64,000 nt of DNA from Onthophagus taurus (Eukaryota; Arthropoda; Insecta; Coleoptera; Scarabaeidae). The DNA lies in the NCBI RefSeq assembly GCF_036711975.1, contig NC_091975.1, positions 4,342,501 to 4,406,500 of the forward strand. Direction: 5' to 3'. The translations under genes were made by a program, and so were the position numbers. Shown in pieces: positions 1 to 14,000 of the stretch. The notes beneath the pieces were generated by a model. The model searched no databases. It was not told the DNA's origin and worked only from the letters and a program-made list of their open reading frames with translations. The stretch's first letter is position 1. Each line of letters begins with the position of its first letter.

Positions 1-2023
1 AGTATTTTAAATTTGTCACCAGATTGACCTTGCACGTGATTGGTTGAATGCGAGGAAGGTTCACACACAGGCAATTTTGAATTTTGATTTTGAATTTGAA
101 GGTTAGGTTATTGACAATTCGACAGTTTCGTGTCATTATTGTAAATTTTGTGTTCTTAAACCCTTCTTTATTATATTTTGAAATAAATACACTCATAACT
201 TCAATGTTAATTTGTATGTTTAATGTTGACGATAACAAACGAAAATAAATACAATAATAAGTAAATAAATAAATAATAACAATTATTAATTTAAATTTAC
301 CGCCAAAATATCTAGTGATATTTTCTGGTGATTTTTCCTAGTGTAAATCTGACTTTCGCGTTTACTCCTCCTGGTTTAAAAACAGAGTATAGTAGCGCAT
401 GAATGTTTTACACTCGATGTTATTTTTGTCAAAATAAATAAATAAGTAGATGTTTATTACAAAATAAAGTTTAATTGTTTCTTTTGTGTCTAGCGCTACT
501 TGATATTTGGACAAAAATAACATCGAGTGTAAAACATTCATGCGCTACTAGATTAAAATGTGTGCTTTTTGATGAGGAAAGAAATGAATTTTTAAGAAAA
601 ACAAAATACTATCGTATAAAGAATGTTTTTAGGACCTCAATAATAAAAAAAATTTTTGGCATTCCATTAAAAAAAAAAGTTGACAGTCGCCATTTTGAAA
701 TAATTCTTCCAATTGAAAATGTGGCATCACCATCGTGTAGAGAATGACCCAAAACATATTACTGCCAAATATTTTGAAAGTAATACCCATAGTGTGGCTA
801 AAAAAAAATAAGGCGCTTACTCTGAATCAGGCTGTATAGGCGCAGTTAACACAGCTAATCAACTTCAACAAGTTTACTACGTAGATAGATGATCGAAGAA
901 ATGCAGTATATGATCAAGTTTTAAACAAAGTATATACAATTATAGTTTTCTAAATGATGTAAGCTTGTTGGTGTATGTCAAAATGGTTCTAATCGATTAA
1001 ATACTTGATTACTAAAGGTGGCTATTTCCCAACAACATTTTTTCACTGTCATTCCACTAAAACCTATAACTAAGACACTTAGAACATTTTTTTAATGTTA
1101 TATATAAAAACAATTCCTCATCATTATAAAGATAGCACGGAAATCAATTTAACTTTTTTACTTGTCGTTTCAATTTAATATTCAAATGGAATATAACTTT
1201 TTCAGTATCATAAATAACACATAAATCAGCATACATAAATAAATATCGAATTTTTATTCCATTGCCTCTCATAAATATTCATTTAAATTTTTATATGAAG
1301 CGAAAAATATATCCTAAGGTTTAATAAAAAATACGTAAAATATATAAAAAAATGGAAAATTTATAAGGTGTCTAAGCGACGTGACTATCAGCAAATGTTT
1401 GAATACGTAACGTACGGAAATCACAGGATTAGCTTCGTGGGATATGAATTTCATGCGAATGGCGTTTCCCCTTATGTTACATCGAGAATATGCGGATCGA
1501 AAACTGTAATTTTATGCGCGCCGCTTGAATAATGTAAAATAAATGATCGTATCCAAGCATTTTTGCTGCTAATGCGATATTTACGATTATGCGATAGCTT
1601 AAAATTGCATAAGATCCTGAATTCGACGTGAAATAAGTGAACGTTTCGTGATATATAAGTAAAGGTAAAAATCGGTATTTCGACCCGAGAAATCCCATTT
1701 CACCCGGAATTAAACTCGGAAATTCGGAGACAGATTGACCTTTAATCCACGAGCTCGCAGACCGGGGCAATCTCGAGACCTCGAGTAATAACGCCTTAAA
1801 AGTCAATCTCCCGTTTTGACAAAGACTGTAATTTCCTCACCTAATTCTGTTAAGGGCCCTACCCAGAAAAATCTTCCGGGAAAATCTGAAAGAACGACGT
1901 CGTTACAACCGTTTGTGTCTCGACGTTGAATCGATGCTTTGATTGCGATATCCGGAAACAAACTCAAATTAGCTTACGCAAAGAAATTAATTTCATTTCA
2001 TCTTTATTTTCTTTAATTTTCAG
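1..2023. other. kug: Intron of the Fat-like cadherin (left part)
   Basis: Apart from the inverted repeat at 390-550, no coding signal is recognisable. Bases 1380-1960 are less AT-rich than the rest, but the open frames there look random. The first supported exon begins at 2024. Confidence 0.6.
390..550. repeat. Perfect 41-bp inverted repeat (hairpin element)
   Basis: Bases 390-430 are the exact reverse complement of 510-550, with a 79-bp AT-rich spacer. It lies in the left-hand intron of the cadherin gene. The arms contain the core GCGCATGAATG / CATTCATGCGC. Perfect identity of 41 bases suggests a young foldback element or selection on the hairpin. A 90-residue open frame starts in the right part (475-747, +) but resembles nothing I know. 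Confidence 0.8.
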
Positions 2024-5000
2024 ATTTATATTGCTGTGGAAAACGAAAACGACAACATTCCATTGAGCAAGGAAGCGGTGTATTATGCGACCGTTCCCGA
2101 GGAAAGTCCTCCGGGACGTCCTGTTATCCAAGTTGAGGCTACCGATAACGATGTCAATGATACCGAAATCGAATACAAGATCATTACTGGAAATGTTGGA
2201 GGATTCTTTCAAATTAACACATCAACAGGTTTGAATTAAATTAATTTAAACAATATTTATTTCAATCACAATTTATTACGTCAAGTATTAATTGACATTA
2301 TAATTGAAAAGTTAGATTGTTCAATGTTCGATGGATAAGTCAATCTTCATTAATATAGGATATAGTGTTCTTTTAGCCTTTTATCCTCTTCCATTCGACA
2401 AACATCGTAATCGAATAACAAATTGGAACATCACCGCGATTTTTGGCAAATTCAATTCTCTCACAATAACGGGTCGACCGGATACGACAATTAATTTTAT
2501 CGGTTCGTTTTGTGCAAAAAAAACAATACGCGCTCACAAAGATACGTTTACATAGTGCCGATAAAGCCAGGGGTGTTTTAATAAATGAAATTACAAGCGA
2601 AATGTTTTTTTGTGGTTTATAATAAAACCAAAGGGGTTGGTCGCCTATAAATTTAGAGCTGGTGCCCGGAAGCCTCTGTTCATGATTTTCCGATTAAAAA
2701 GGACAGCCGCATTGTGGGGGAGGGAATTTATGCTGGTCGAGGAAAAAAATCATATTTTATCGTTTTCCATCGTTGGCGGTGCCTCTAGCTACGACCGGAT
2801 ATGATAATTTACCGATCGACCGAGCCTTTGACGAACATTTTGTTTTATTTACACAGCCCAAAAGCAGAGTCATATAGCCGTTAAATTTCCGTTTTATTTT
2901 TTTATTTTTGTGTTCTCTGAATTTATCAATTACCGTCTATATACGTGAACACACGTAATCCAATCTCACGTCTAACGAGTAACTGGGATATAACATTCCC
3001 TTTGTCGGTACAGTTTCTGAGGCATCAATCATGTTCGATAATGGCGTTGCGCCCGAAACTGTTTGTGCACCGACTCCAGACCGAAAATTTAATGGATTTC
3101 TATTATGTCCTAGCTTAGAAAAGCACGCGCCAAATACTCGTGTATTGAACACACGATACCCATCTAAACAACAACAAGAAATTTTAAACTTAAATCCAAA
3201 ATAAATTCGAAACACAATTCATTATTTTTTATTAGATTTAACTAAAAGCTGATACAATTACTGTCATGAAATTGATTGGTTCAAAGCGAAATAGTTTTAA
3301 CTGAATGTTTTATCTGAATGAAATGGAATAGATAAAAGTGTTTTTTAATCCAACTGACACGGAACAGTTTTTTTTTTCTATGTTTACAGTCGGAAAAGAA
3401 TTCTTCAATTAATTTCTTTTTATATTCAAATAAAAAATTGAGTGAATTATTTTATGTATTGACTAAAATAAATCTTGTGCAATAAGCAGAACGCGAACTC
3501 TAGCAGTGGATGTTCTGCTTGGCCTATCTCATTTCCATTTGCATATGGAGAAAGTGGCTAGAACCACCATTTACAGATTTGCCTGAACGGCAGTCCAGGA
3601 CCGAAAACCAAAATTCTCTGATTCAGGCAGATATTTGCATGTTCACAGATGGATCAAAAATGCCGGAAGGGGTCGGGACAGGAGTACACTGAAAGACATT
3701 TCGGATTAAACAAGCCTATACTGTACTGTATTCCCAGTCCAGGCGGAAGTATTTGCTATTGACATTGGTGCTAGAATCCTTCTTGAGAGAGAATGGTGAA
3801 GAACATGACAATACGATTTTTCTCAGACAGTCAAGCTGCAAAAGAACTTTAAATATACTGAGTTGTGATAACAGAGTTTCTCTGATCAGGGTCCCAGGTC
3901 ATTCTGGGATTGCTGGTAATGAAGCGGCAGATCAGCTAGCACGAGAGGACAGCGCTAAAGCGTTTGTGGGGACAGAACCAGTAGTTGATATATCATTTAT
4001 GATGGCCAAACATAGGATTAGCCTGTGGGCTAAAGAGAGACTTTGCTAAACTGTAGATCAGTTTTCCTGGAATTAGACACGCTAAGTTGTTTATTAACAT
4101 CGCCACTGTTAAACCAGGGAATATTTTTGTACTTGCTCGTAGCAGCATTAAAGTTCTAATGGATGTCTTTACCGGGCACACCTCCATTTGTTGGACCTAG
4201 CGGAGAATGTTGAATCCCGACTATGTACGGAGAACGGGGAGACGTTTGAGCATGTTTTATGCCACTGCCCTGCTGTTAATCCTATCAGATTCTCGATCTT
4301 TGGGTCGCAGTTTATCTCCCCAAAGGATCTGAATGATTTTTCACCGAGCAAGACATTAAGGTTCATTAAGAGCATTGGACTGCACGGTGAAATTTGATAA
4401 TGTTATCTATCGATGCACAATAGATCTTTGAGGTGCACGGTTGGTTGGTCCGCCTACTCGATATGTAATGTATGTATTGTAGTGTAATGTAATACACAAA
4501 GTATCGAACACTTTTATACATATAATCGTTATCTTAATTTGTTTAAATTTAGTTATTATTTGAATGTTAGCATAAATATGTTTTAGATAAAACAATCTCT
4601 ATCAAAGAAAAAAAACAGAAAGGAAACTTTCGGAAAAAGGTGGCATCTCAACAATCGACAAAATTTATTTGATAAGACGGCAGCAGGAAGTTCGTGATGC
4701 AATAAAACGCGGCCCGACTCGGGCTTAACTTCGTTTGCAGTTTTAAGGGCTGCCAACCTGGCAGTACTTCACCCTACTTTTGACGCCGACAAACAGTCTG
4801 CACCATTTGCTGTTTTTCCACTTTTCCCTGGCCTTTTTTTCAGCAAGCTCCACTTCTTTTTCTTTATTTTTTGATATCCTCCTCCCAATTTTTTTTCATT
4901 CACTTTTTTGGGGAGTGGCTTTCGTGTCACCCCGCAATTCTGCGGTGTCGTTAAGCTGACACCCCTATGGGGGTTTCTCATTTTCTTTTTATTGCATATT

Positions 5001-8000
5001 AAATCTTAATTATTCCCAGTTGTAAAAATTTGCGTGTAGATTTACAGCTGAGGGTGTGGAATAAATGAAGAATAAAACAGGGAATCGCGAGTAGTATTGC
5101 GGACGGGCATTTATTATTATTGTTATTGCGCCCGCAAAATACACGTGTATGTGACTTTTACATTCACCGACATCTGTTGGCACGCGTGTACTTCGGGGAC
5201 GACAGTAACAGCCTGCGGGTTGCGAGCTGGGGCTATAAATCCCTTTGAAATATGAAACTAGAGCGGTGTATTTTCATGCTAAAGGACGTCGTGGAAAACA
5301 AACTGGACCTGGAATTGTTTTGGGAAAAAGGCAAACGTTTTTCCGTTCGAAAAATCTTAAAAGATTAATTTAAAAAAAATCTCGTCTCTTCCACTCGAAG
5401 CGTTCTCCAGGAAACCTCACTCGACTAGTTTCGACAAGTTTCAACTCATGTAGTCCATGTACAAACTTCAACTTCTGCAGGATTAGCGTTTCACACGCAA
5501 TTTAACGATCAAGCACATGTCAAGACCCTTACGTGGACAAACCACTTAGCTGACGTCATGTTGTTGTTAATCTTTTAAAAATAACAACATTGATGTTAAT
5601 ATAATTAATATAAAAATGGAAAGTTATTGAATTGTAGGTTTAACGATTTGTCTGGAATCGTACACGTTAGTGCAACCACAAAAGCGAAATGGTGCACCAT
5701 CGTGATGCTATCGACGCTTTCTGTTCAATTTCTCGAGAATCCTGAATATTGTTCGCGCTCGATGTCGAGACGCGTTCAGTTCTAATGACGCCCCGACGTC
5801 GACAATTGGACAGCTTTCCCAGTAAAGACAAGCCGTTGAGGAAGAAGACGCTCGGATCCTTCACACTGGGATAAATGTACCGGAAAGCCGAAAAGGATGC
5901 TTTCGCTCCTTAAGGAAACCGTTCGCTTGTACGCGGAGAAAGGATCCGGTATTAAAAATAAAATAAGAGGTAGAGAAACGAAAAACGAACGAACTCGGAA
6001 TCTTTTTGGTACCTGACGTATAGATTATTACACCATTTCCTTCCTCTACGATGTTCTCGTTTTCACGTAGTCGGTGTAATGTATAAATAAAAGCAGCTTT
6101 ATGATCTCTGATGTTTTGTAAAGCTTCCGTTAGATAGTCAAGAATTATTTTTGCGATATTGCAAGTTGTGCTAGATATTGTTGAGATTGCTTATGGCGCA
6201 CATCATTTTGGTTCTGTACCGATTTCAGCAATAATTCATCCTCTTGAATTTTGAATGACTCGTGAATCGATAGTTCGTTGTCCTGATGTACAATGAAGTA
6301 GACGTGGCGCCGGTTGAAGAGGACATTATCCCACTTCTCTACTCGAATCTCTCTTCTCCCTAGTTTAGAACTTTACAACACTAACAATGATATTATTCAC
6401 TCATATTGAGTGATTTAGAAATTAAGATATTTTCTTTAATAAATACACAGTTAAGATTATAATTAGTTTAATAATTAGGTAACCTGACAAACACTATACC
6501 TATAACCAGAAAGTTTCGGGTTTAGCCGTCCGTCTTCAGGCGTCTTATGAGGAGCACAGCTAAACGGCGACTTTTTAATACTTTGTATTAACCTTAACCC
6601 TAAATTCTTAATTAAAACTAATGATTCAAATATAAATGTAAGTAAAAGTTAAGTAAAGTTGAAAACTTAATCTCGTTTCAGGTTTAATATCTACGACACC
6701 ACGTCGACTTGATAGAGAGAGTCAAAACGAATACATCCTCGAGGTAAGTAACCAACCCAATTTACAGTTGAAAATACCCCGGATGTACCACATCAAAATT
6801 TCCCACTTATTACGACCTTCCAGCACCGTGGCAGGTGCTTGTAATCGTTCTCATAGAGGAGCTTCACGACGCTCCACGATGCCAGTAATTATGCTAAGAA
6901 GGCACCAGATTTTGTGCCATGAAATTAAGTCAATAAACCTCGTTTAAACTAGGAAACTAGAATACAAAATTAAAAAGAAATCTTCAGGTTAAAGTTTTAT
7001 TTTTAACCTTTTTTGTTGCGTTTGTCACAGCCATTAAATATTTAAATCTGTCCTGCACCCAAATCCGAGCAAGTTTATAAAATAATTAATGGGAAAGAGG
7101 ACGAGGTCAGCGTTTTGTGTTTTTTTTTGTAAAAAATTTTCGGATTTTTACTGGAAATGGTATGTTTAATTTCGAGGCCGTGCCATTTATATATTATTCC
7201 ATGTGATAAATTATTCGGTGATCGTGATTTCGAGTGACGTTTACACAACCCTATTTTTTGTGGTCCACTTTTAATTATTCCAATGCTCGTTACTAAACTA
7301 TTTTTAAGCACCACGTTTTCCCTTTAAAACCTAAAGCTCTTTTAAATATTAATTTGAGATTATAATAAAGTAAAATATTCTCCTCCATTATTATGCGATG
7401 CTTGATTTAAGGTTCCTTTTGTGCCCTTCCCTAAATTAATCTCTCAGTTGTTTCATTATTACACATAATGAGTAAAGTAGAATTCCTTTGAAGTTAAATT
7501 GTCGATTAATGCTGACCCCTTTTCTGTAATATAGGTCCAGATATCGGATAAAGGGAGTCCTCCGTTATCGTCGACTACGAGAGTTGTGGTTACCGTGGAG
7601 GACACTAACGATAACTCGCCAGAATTCGACGACAACTTCTACAAGGTGCAGATTCCCGCCAGCGCGGATTTCAACCAGGCCATATTTCAGGTAAATCAAA
7701 ACCCCAGCCGAAGCAATCTAACCCAATCCGGATGAATCCCCGAGGAAATTTTGTCACCTTATTTTCTCAAAAAAATAAAATATATCTTCGAAAACCAGGT
7801 CACACGTCCTCCACTTATTGATCAAACGACTCATACGATAATAATCAGAATTGAAATTGCAGATTGATGTACAATAGAAATCAAAACAGAATATTTAAAA
7901 ATTTTCAAAAAACAATACCAATATAATACGATTATTTTCCAAGCTTATTGCTACGCACAAAATTCCTATATTTATTAATTCCAATTTATATGTAATGCGC

Positions 8001-11000
8001 TACAATTTATACACATTAAAAACAAATAAAACGATGAAATAACGTTATTTTATTCGATACGCGGAGGTTATTATAAATTAACAACCCGTGTGGTTATTAT
8101 AAAAGCATCGAATTTATACACGAACAATCACAAAATTTGAATCGTGATATATTATATTTGGAGTTATTGTTATCGATAAAATCACAAATCAGTCAAAACT
8201 AGAATAAATAATAAAAGTGTGTTTAACGTATTTCATTAATTATAATTAATATAATTATATATTATATTAAAAACGTAAAGTTTTCTTGTCACCAGTTGGT
8301 GAAGTATCTAAAAAAATACAGGACAGCTGCACCCATAACATCATGGAAATAACTTTTTCAGTTTTTCACTTTTCTGCCATCTCCTTTCCTTGCCGTTTCA
8401 GTCTCCTTCCTTCTGGTCTATTGTTCTTATCTATTTTCAGTGTCCATTAAGTTGTTTCCTCTATTCTGCCAAGTTCTATCTTACCTTTACAGACTCACTC
8501 CTTTCTGTTCAGTCTCCTTCTTCTTTTACCACTCTCCCTCATCTCATCCTAATCTCTTTAATCCCTTTTTTAAGATTTATTGGCCTTCTTCTTCTGTTTC
8601 CGGTAGTTTTTAGCGTTTCATTTTTCTCCTTCCTTTCAGTTTAATCAATTTAATATAATCAGTTCGAATTTCTTCCTTCTGCGTGGCTTTTGATCAGTTT
8701 CTTCTAAATTATTTTTTTTTTAATTTCTAGTCTTAATTAACTATATTGATTTTATCGGTAACATAACTTATTCGGAAATCGAGAAAAAGAATCTCACTGA
8801 ATTTTTTTCTGGCTAAAAATAGAATGATGCTCCAGTAACCGACGATTTCGACGGTGCTGATGCAGCAGAAGATGAATATTGGGAAACGTCAAGTTCCGGT
8901 GACGTTGTAGGCCTCGACTTCGTCTTCAGGGTAAGAAGTCACCATTTCGACTTCGTCATCAAAGCTACTTTTGCATGATTGTTTTTTTTTAACGAACGGC
9001 CATCGATCGTCTAGGACCGGACCGCATCGGCCACACAGACATCAGTCTCATCAATCATCGTCTCCCTACATATTTTTTATTTCACCCTTTTCGGACGATC
9101 GCCGGAGCATGTCCTAACCTGTCATCGCCCCTCACTTCGTTTATTCCGGCTTCCGTCAGTAACAATTTTCCGTGTTGCATGTCTTGTTTCTGTTTCATGT
9201 GCACTGTGGATGTTATTTTGGCTAACAACATTGCACGAACAAAATCAAATTAAAAAGTTGATTCTATTTATTTTTTTTTATTATTTTGTTGTGATTTGTT
9301 TAGGCCTTGGCTTTCGACAAGGATGAAGGACGAAACGCTGAAATTTCTTATAGTATCAAATCTGGTAAAGGGAGGAATAAATTTAAGATTGATAATTCAA
9401 CTGGGATTGTTTACGCGCATAAAGGATTTGAAGTTGGGCAAGAATATGATATTAATGTATTTGCTTATTTGATTAAATTTTTGGGAAATAATGAGATTCT
9501 TTTAGATTAAAGCCACCGATAATGGTGAAACTCCGAAGAGTGTCGTTTGTAGACTTTCTGTGTCTGTTATTGCAACTCCTCCGAGTACTTCCGCTCCGCC
9601 TTCAATTATTCAACCCGTTAAGATGGAAATAACTGAAAATGATATTCCGGGATTTTTGGTTACTTTGTTGCAAGCTACGGATCCGGATGGGGATTCTTTG
9701 TGGTATGATATCATCGGTGAGTAAAATTTAAAAATATAATATAAAATAAATAAATAAAAAAATGTTATTTGCAACCTATAAAACAAAAAAATAAATAAAA
9801 TATTACCCAACACATGTTGTATACCCACAAATACTTTTTTTATTAAAGCCATATTTCGGCGTAAAAATTCCACATTTTATTTTCAATAAATTCAATTTGG
9901 CCCTTTTCGAAATTAAATATCCTTCACCAACATATTGTCCCGTACTCATCGAAAATACAATATTGTACACAACAACGAGTTTATTCAACGTTATAACGGA
10001 ATATTGACTGTATTCTATTACTCGAAACCATTGACGCGAAACGGTTAACTTTAATATCAAATTTTTGAGCGAAAAACCAACATGAATTAAATTAATTTGT
10101 TTTAGATGGTGATGAAAGAAATGAATTTTACGTTGGTCGTCAAAGCGGAAACATTTTATTAGCAAAACAACTCGATTACGAAACCCAAAAGGAATATATC
10201 TTAAATATAAGTGTAACAGACGCGGTAAATACGGTTTATACTCAATTAAATGTCACGGTTTTGGATCAAAACGACCATAGACCGGAATTTACAGAACCCG
10301 TTTATAAAGTTGAAATATCCGAATCGGTTCCGGTCGAAACGGAAATCTTGCAACTTGAAGCCACCGACGCAGATAACGAAGGAAAACTAGTTTTCAGCTT
10401 ACACGCTGCACGAAACATGATCTCTTTACAAACTTTTAAAATTGATTCCATTACCGGATCGGTTACTTTATCGAGAGCTTTAGATAGGGAGAGTTTATCA
10501 GAACACCTTTTAACTGTTATGGTCAGAGATAGTGGTACACCATCGAAACGAAATTACGCGAGGGTGCTAATCATAGTTCATGACCAAAATGATTATACCC
10601 CACAATTTTCTGAAAAGATTTTAGAAGGAAAAGTGTTTGAATCGGCTTCAGTTGGAAGCGCGGTTCTTAGAGCGTACGCTGTTGATCATGATAAAGGCGA
10701 AAACGCAAGAGTGACTTATTCAATATCATCGGGAAATGTTGGAAATGTTTTTAGTATCGACCCGGATATGGGGATAATCCAAGTTGCGCGAGAATTAGAT
10801 ATTTCAGTTGCAACTGAATACACCTTATACATTCGAGCAACCGATCATGGTCAACCTTCCTTATCAACGACAATTCCCGCTCACATCATGTTAACAATGT
10901 CCGATAACGCCCCACCGAAATTCGTCGATAAAGAAGTTGCAGCCGAAATTTACGAAGACCAACCACTAGGAAGTTTCGTCGCCTTAATGAAAGTCAGAAG

Positions 11001-14000
11001 CACATCATCCCTTCAATTTGAAATTATAACCGGAAACGTTGACGACGCGTTCATGATTAGTCCAAGTACCGGGGTTATTATCACCCAAAAAATGTTAGAT
11101 TACGAAAGTGTTAAGTTTTATAACCTAACGATTAAGGCGATTAATATGGCGAGTGCGAGCGCGACGGGAAATGCAATTATTCATATTTTAGATCGAAACG
11201 ATAACGTTCCTCAATTCGAACAAGAAACTTATTCAGGAAGCATATCAGAATCGGCACCCGTTCATTCATTAATCCTCACAAACACAAGTGATCCCTTAGT
11301 GATAAAAGCAAACGACGCAGATTCCGAAATTAACGGATTACTTCATTTCGATATCGTCGAAATTTTACCAAGAAGATATTTCCAAATCGATTCAAACACC
11401 GGAGCTATAAGAACAATTAGATTATTAGACCACGAAACTTTCGACCGATTCACTTTTCACGTGACAGTTTCAGATTTGGGTAACCCAAAATTATCATCGG
11501 AAACCACCGCAAGAGTTGACATAATCGTAACGGACGTAAATGATTGTCCCCCAATTTTCGATCACAGCATTTACAACGTAACTTTACTTCTTCCAACTTA
11601 TAAAAACGTTGCAGTTATTAAACTTAACGCCACCGATAAAGACACTGATGGCTCGTTAAAATACGATATAATCGACGGCAACAAACATAAAACTTTCGAT
11701 ATTAACTCGGCGACGGGACTTGTAACCGTTTTAGACCCGGAAAATATGAAGCAATCTTATAAACTTCAAGTTAGAGTATCCGATGGAAAATTTTCGAGCG
11801 TTTCCAAAGTTTATGTCCGAGTCGAACAATCGGAAAATTCCGGTTTAACATTCCAAAAACAAATCTACGAAGGATCGATATTCGAGAATTCAACAAAAAT
11901 TAATAACGTTTGCGTCGTTAACGTTTTGGGTAGCGCCTTAAACGAACATTTAGAATTCCGCATTTTAAATCCGACGAATATGTTCAAAATCGGATTAACA
12001 TCCGGGGTTATTAGCACGACGGGAATTCGTTTCGATCGAGAAAATAAAGACAATTACGAATTAATCGTCGAAGCCCGAAGCCATATGCCAGAAAGAGAAA
12101 AACCAAGAGTCGCTCACGTTATCGTTAACGTAACCGTTTTAGATGTTAACGATAATTGTCCAATGTTTGTTAATTTACCTTATTATGCGGTCGTTTCCGT
12201 CGACGATGAAAAAGGAAGTGTTATTGCTAAAGTACACGCTATCGATATGGATAGCAATGAAAATGGAGAGGTAAAAAATATTTTTTTTAATTAAAGTGTT
12301 CAAGTATGTTATTAATTTTTTTTAAGGTGAGATATGAACTTATTCGAGGACACGGAGAATTATTTAAAGTGCAAAGGGAAACTGGTGCTATTGAAATAAA
12401 ACAGAGTTTAGAAGGGCATAATCGAGAATATGAATTAGAAATTGCTGCATATGATAAAGGTAAGTTTTAAACAAAATCTCTTGTACCACAAATATTAAAG
12501 AATTGAAATTCAGTACAAATATTATATGAAGATTGATCTTTCATTTAATTCTAAACTAATCTTTCCATATTAATAAGGAACGAAGTTACCAATATTTGAA
12601 AATTGCTTGATTGTGCCAATATTTTAGACAAGCTTTAATTTAAATTTCTTTATCTTCATAAATAAAGTCGAATCGTTTCTCCTAAATTTACGTTATTAAT
12701 TGATCATAATGCTTCATTTTGTTTCATTAAACTGTTTTCTACATCATAAATATTTATTTTATAGGTATAAATCCATGCAGAACCGACGTAAAAGTGTACG
12801 TAAAGGTGATCGATCGTTCGATGCCCGTTTTCAAAAAACAATTTTATTCGGAAATCGTTCCGGAAAACGTCGAACTTCACTCTCCGTTAGGGCTTTCCGT
12901 GCAGGCAGAGTCACCTTTAGGTCGGAAACTGATTTACAGTATTGTGAAAGGAAACGAAATGGAAGAGTTCGCGCTCGATTTTAATACGGGTAAGTTGATC
13001 TTTGATTTTACTTTAAAATTTAGGCTTTTACTTTTTTATTTACTTTATTTACTTTTGCGTCTCCCATTTTTATAAGAATCGTTGTCTTTCTTTGTACGAC
13101 AGGAGACGATTTTGCAAAACCTAATCTGAACCGCACGCTAAAAGAATTTCTTAGGGCATTTTTCAATTGTGGCGGTACAAATTCCTCTTCAGGTACAGGG
13201 TTGGATAATTAATATTTATTTTTATTAGTGTGATTAAAAATTAATCAAAACAGTTTCTTTTCTTTTTTTTGATGGAAATGATTTAATGTTTTAAAGGTGT
13301 TGGTAGTTTTCTTTAATTAATATTTTTAATTGTTACTAAACAAAAAGTATACTCACTAAAAACTATTAGTTACCTAATTGTTATTTATTATTATTTTTTG
13401 TTTAAAGAAATTAATTTATTAAAAAAACTAAAACGTGATTTCCTTCCACAGCCCCTGATAGTAACAATGGTCCCTGTGAGTATAATTATTAATTATTGTT
13501 TAATTCGGTGTCTTTCATCTCTTTAATTGGAAATTCTTTAATTCATAATTTTCTCAAATTTCTTCGCACTTTTCTTTCTAAAATATTGTGTGTTTACAAA
13601 ATTCATTCTTACTAACTCACATATGCATGATTAAAATAATAAATTAAATTTATATTAGCACTTTTTCTTAAACAATATTGGTGTAATTAAATTTATGCAT
13701 GCAAAAATTAAGTTTCTTTCAGTTTAAAGTTTTCAGAAATGATTCTGAAATAGATAATCATTTCTAAAACTATAATTTATAAATATTCTTATTAAAAAAT
13801 CTTTTTCAAACAATAAATTACTTCTTCTAGGTGTTATTTCTGTTGTCGACGAATTAGACTACGAGCAACAACAACAATACGAGCTCGTTGTAAGAGCAAC
13901 GGATTCAGTTTCAGGAGTTTACGCGGAAGTTCCCGTATCGATAGTTTTGCAAGATGTAAATGATTGCCCCCCGGAATTCCAAGAGGAAAGTTATAACATA

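Noticed and set aside
475-747. A 90-codon + strand frame to the right of the 41-bp inverted repeat.
   Set aside because: It starts inside the inverted repeat region from a non-ATG codon, lacks a recognisable domain, and lies in a cadherin intron. It could be a transposon relic but nothing supports a gene.
1477-1806. A 109-codon minus-strand frame.
   Set aside because: No signal peptide, domain or splice context; antisense in an intron.
8390-8644. A hydrophobic 84-codon frame.
   Set aside because: Produced by the polypyrimidine tract (Phe/Leu/Ser codons only); low complexity.
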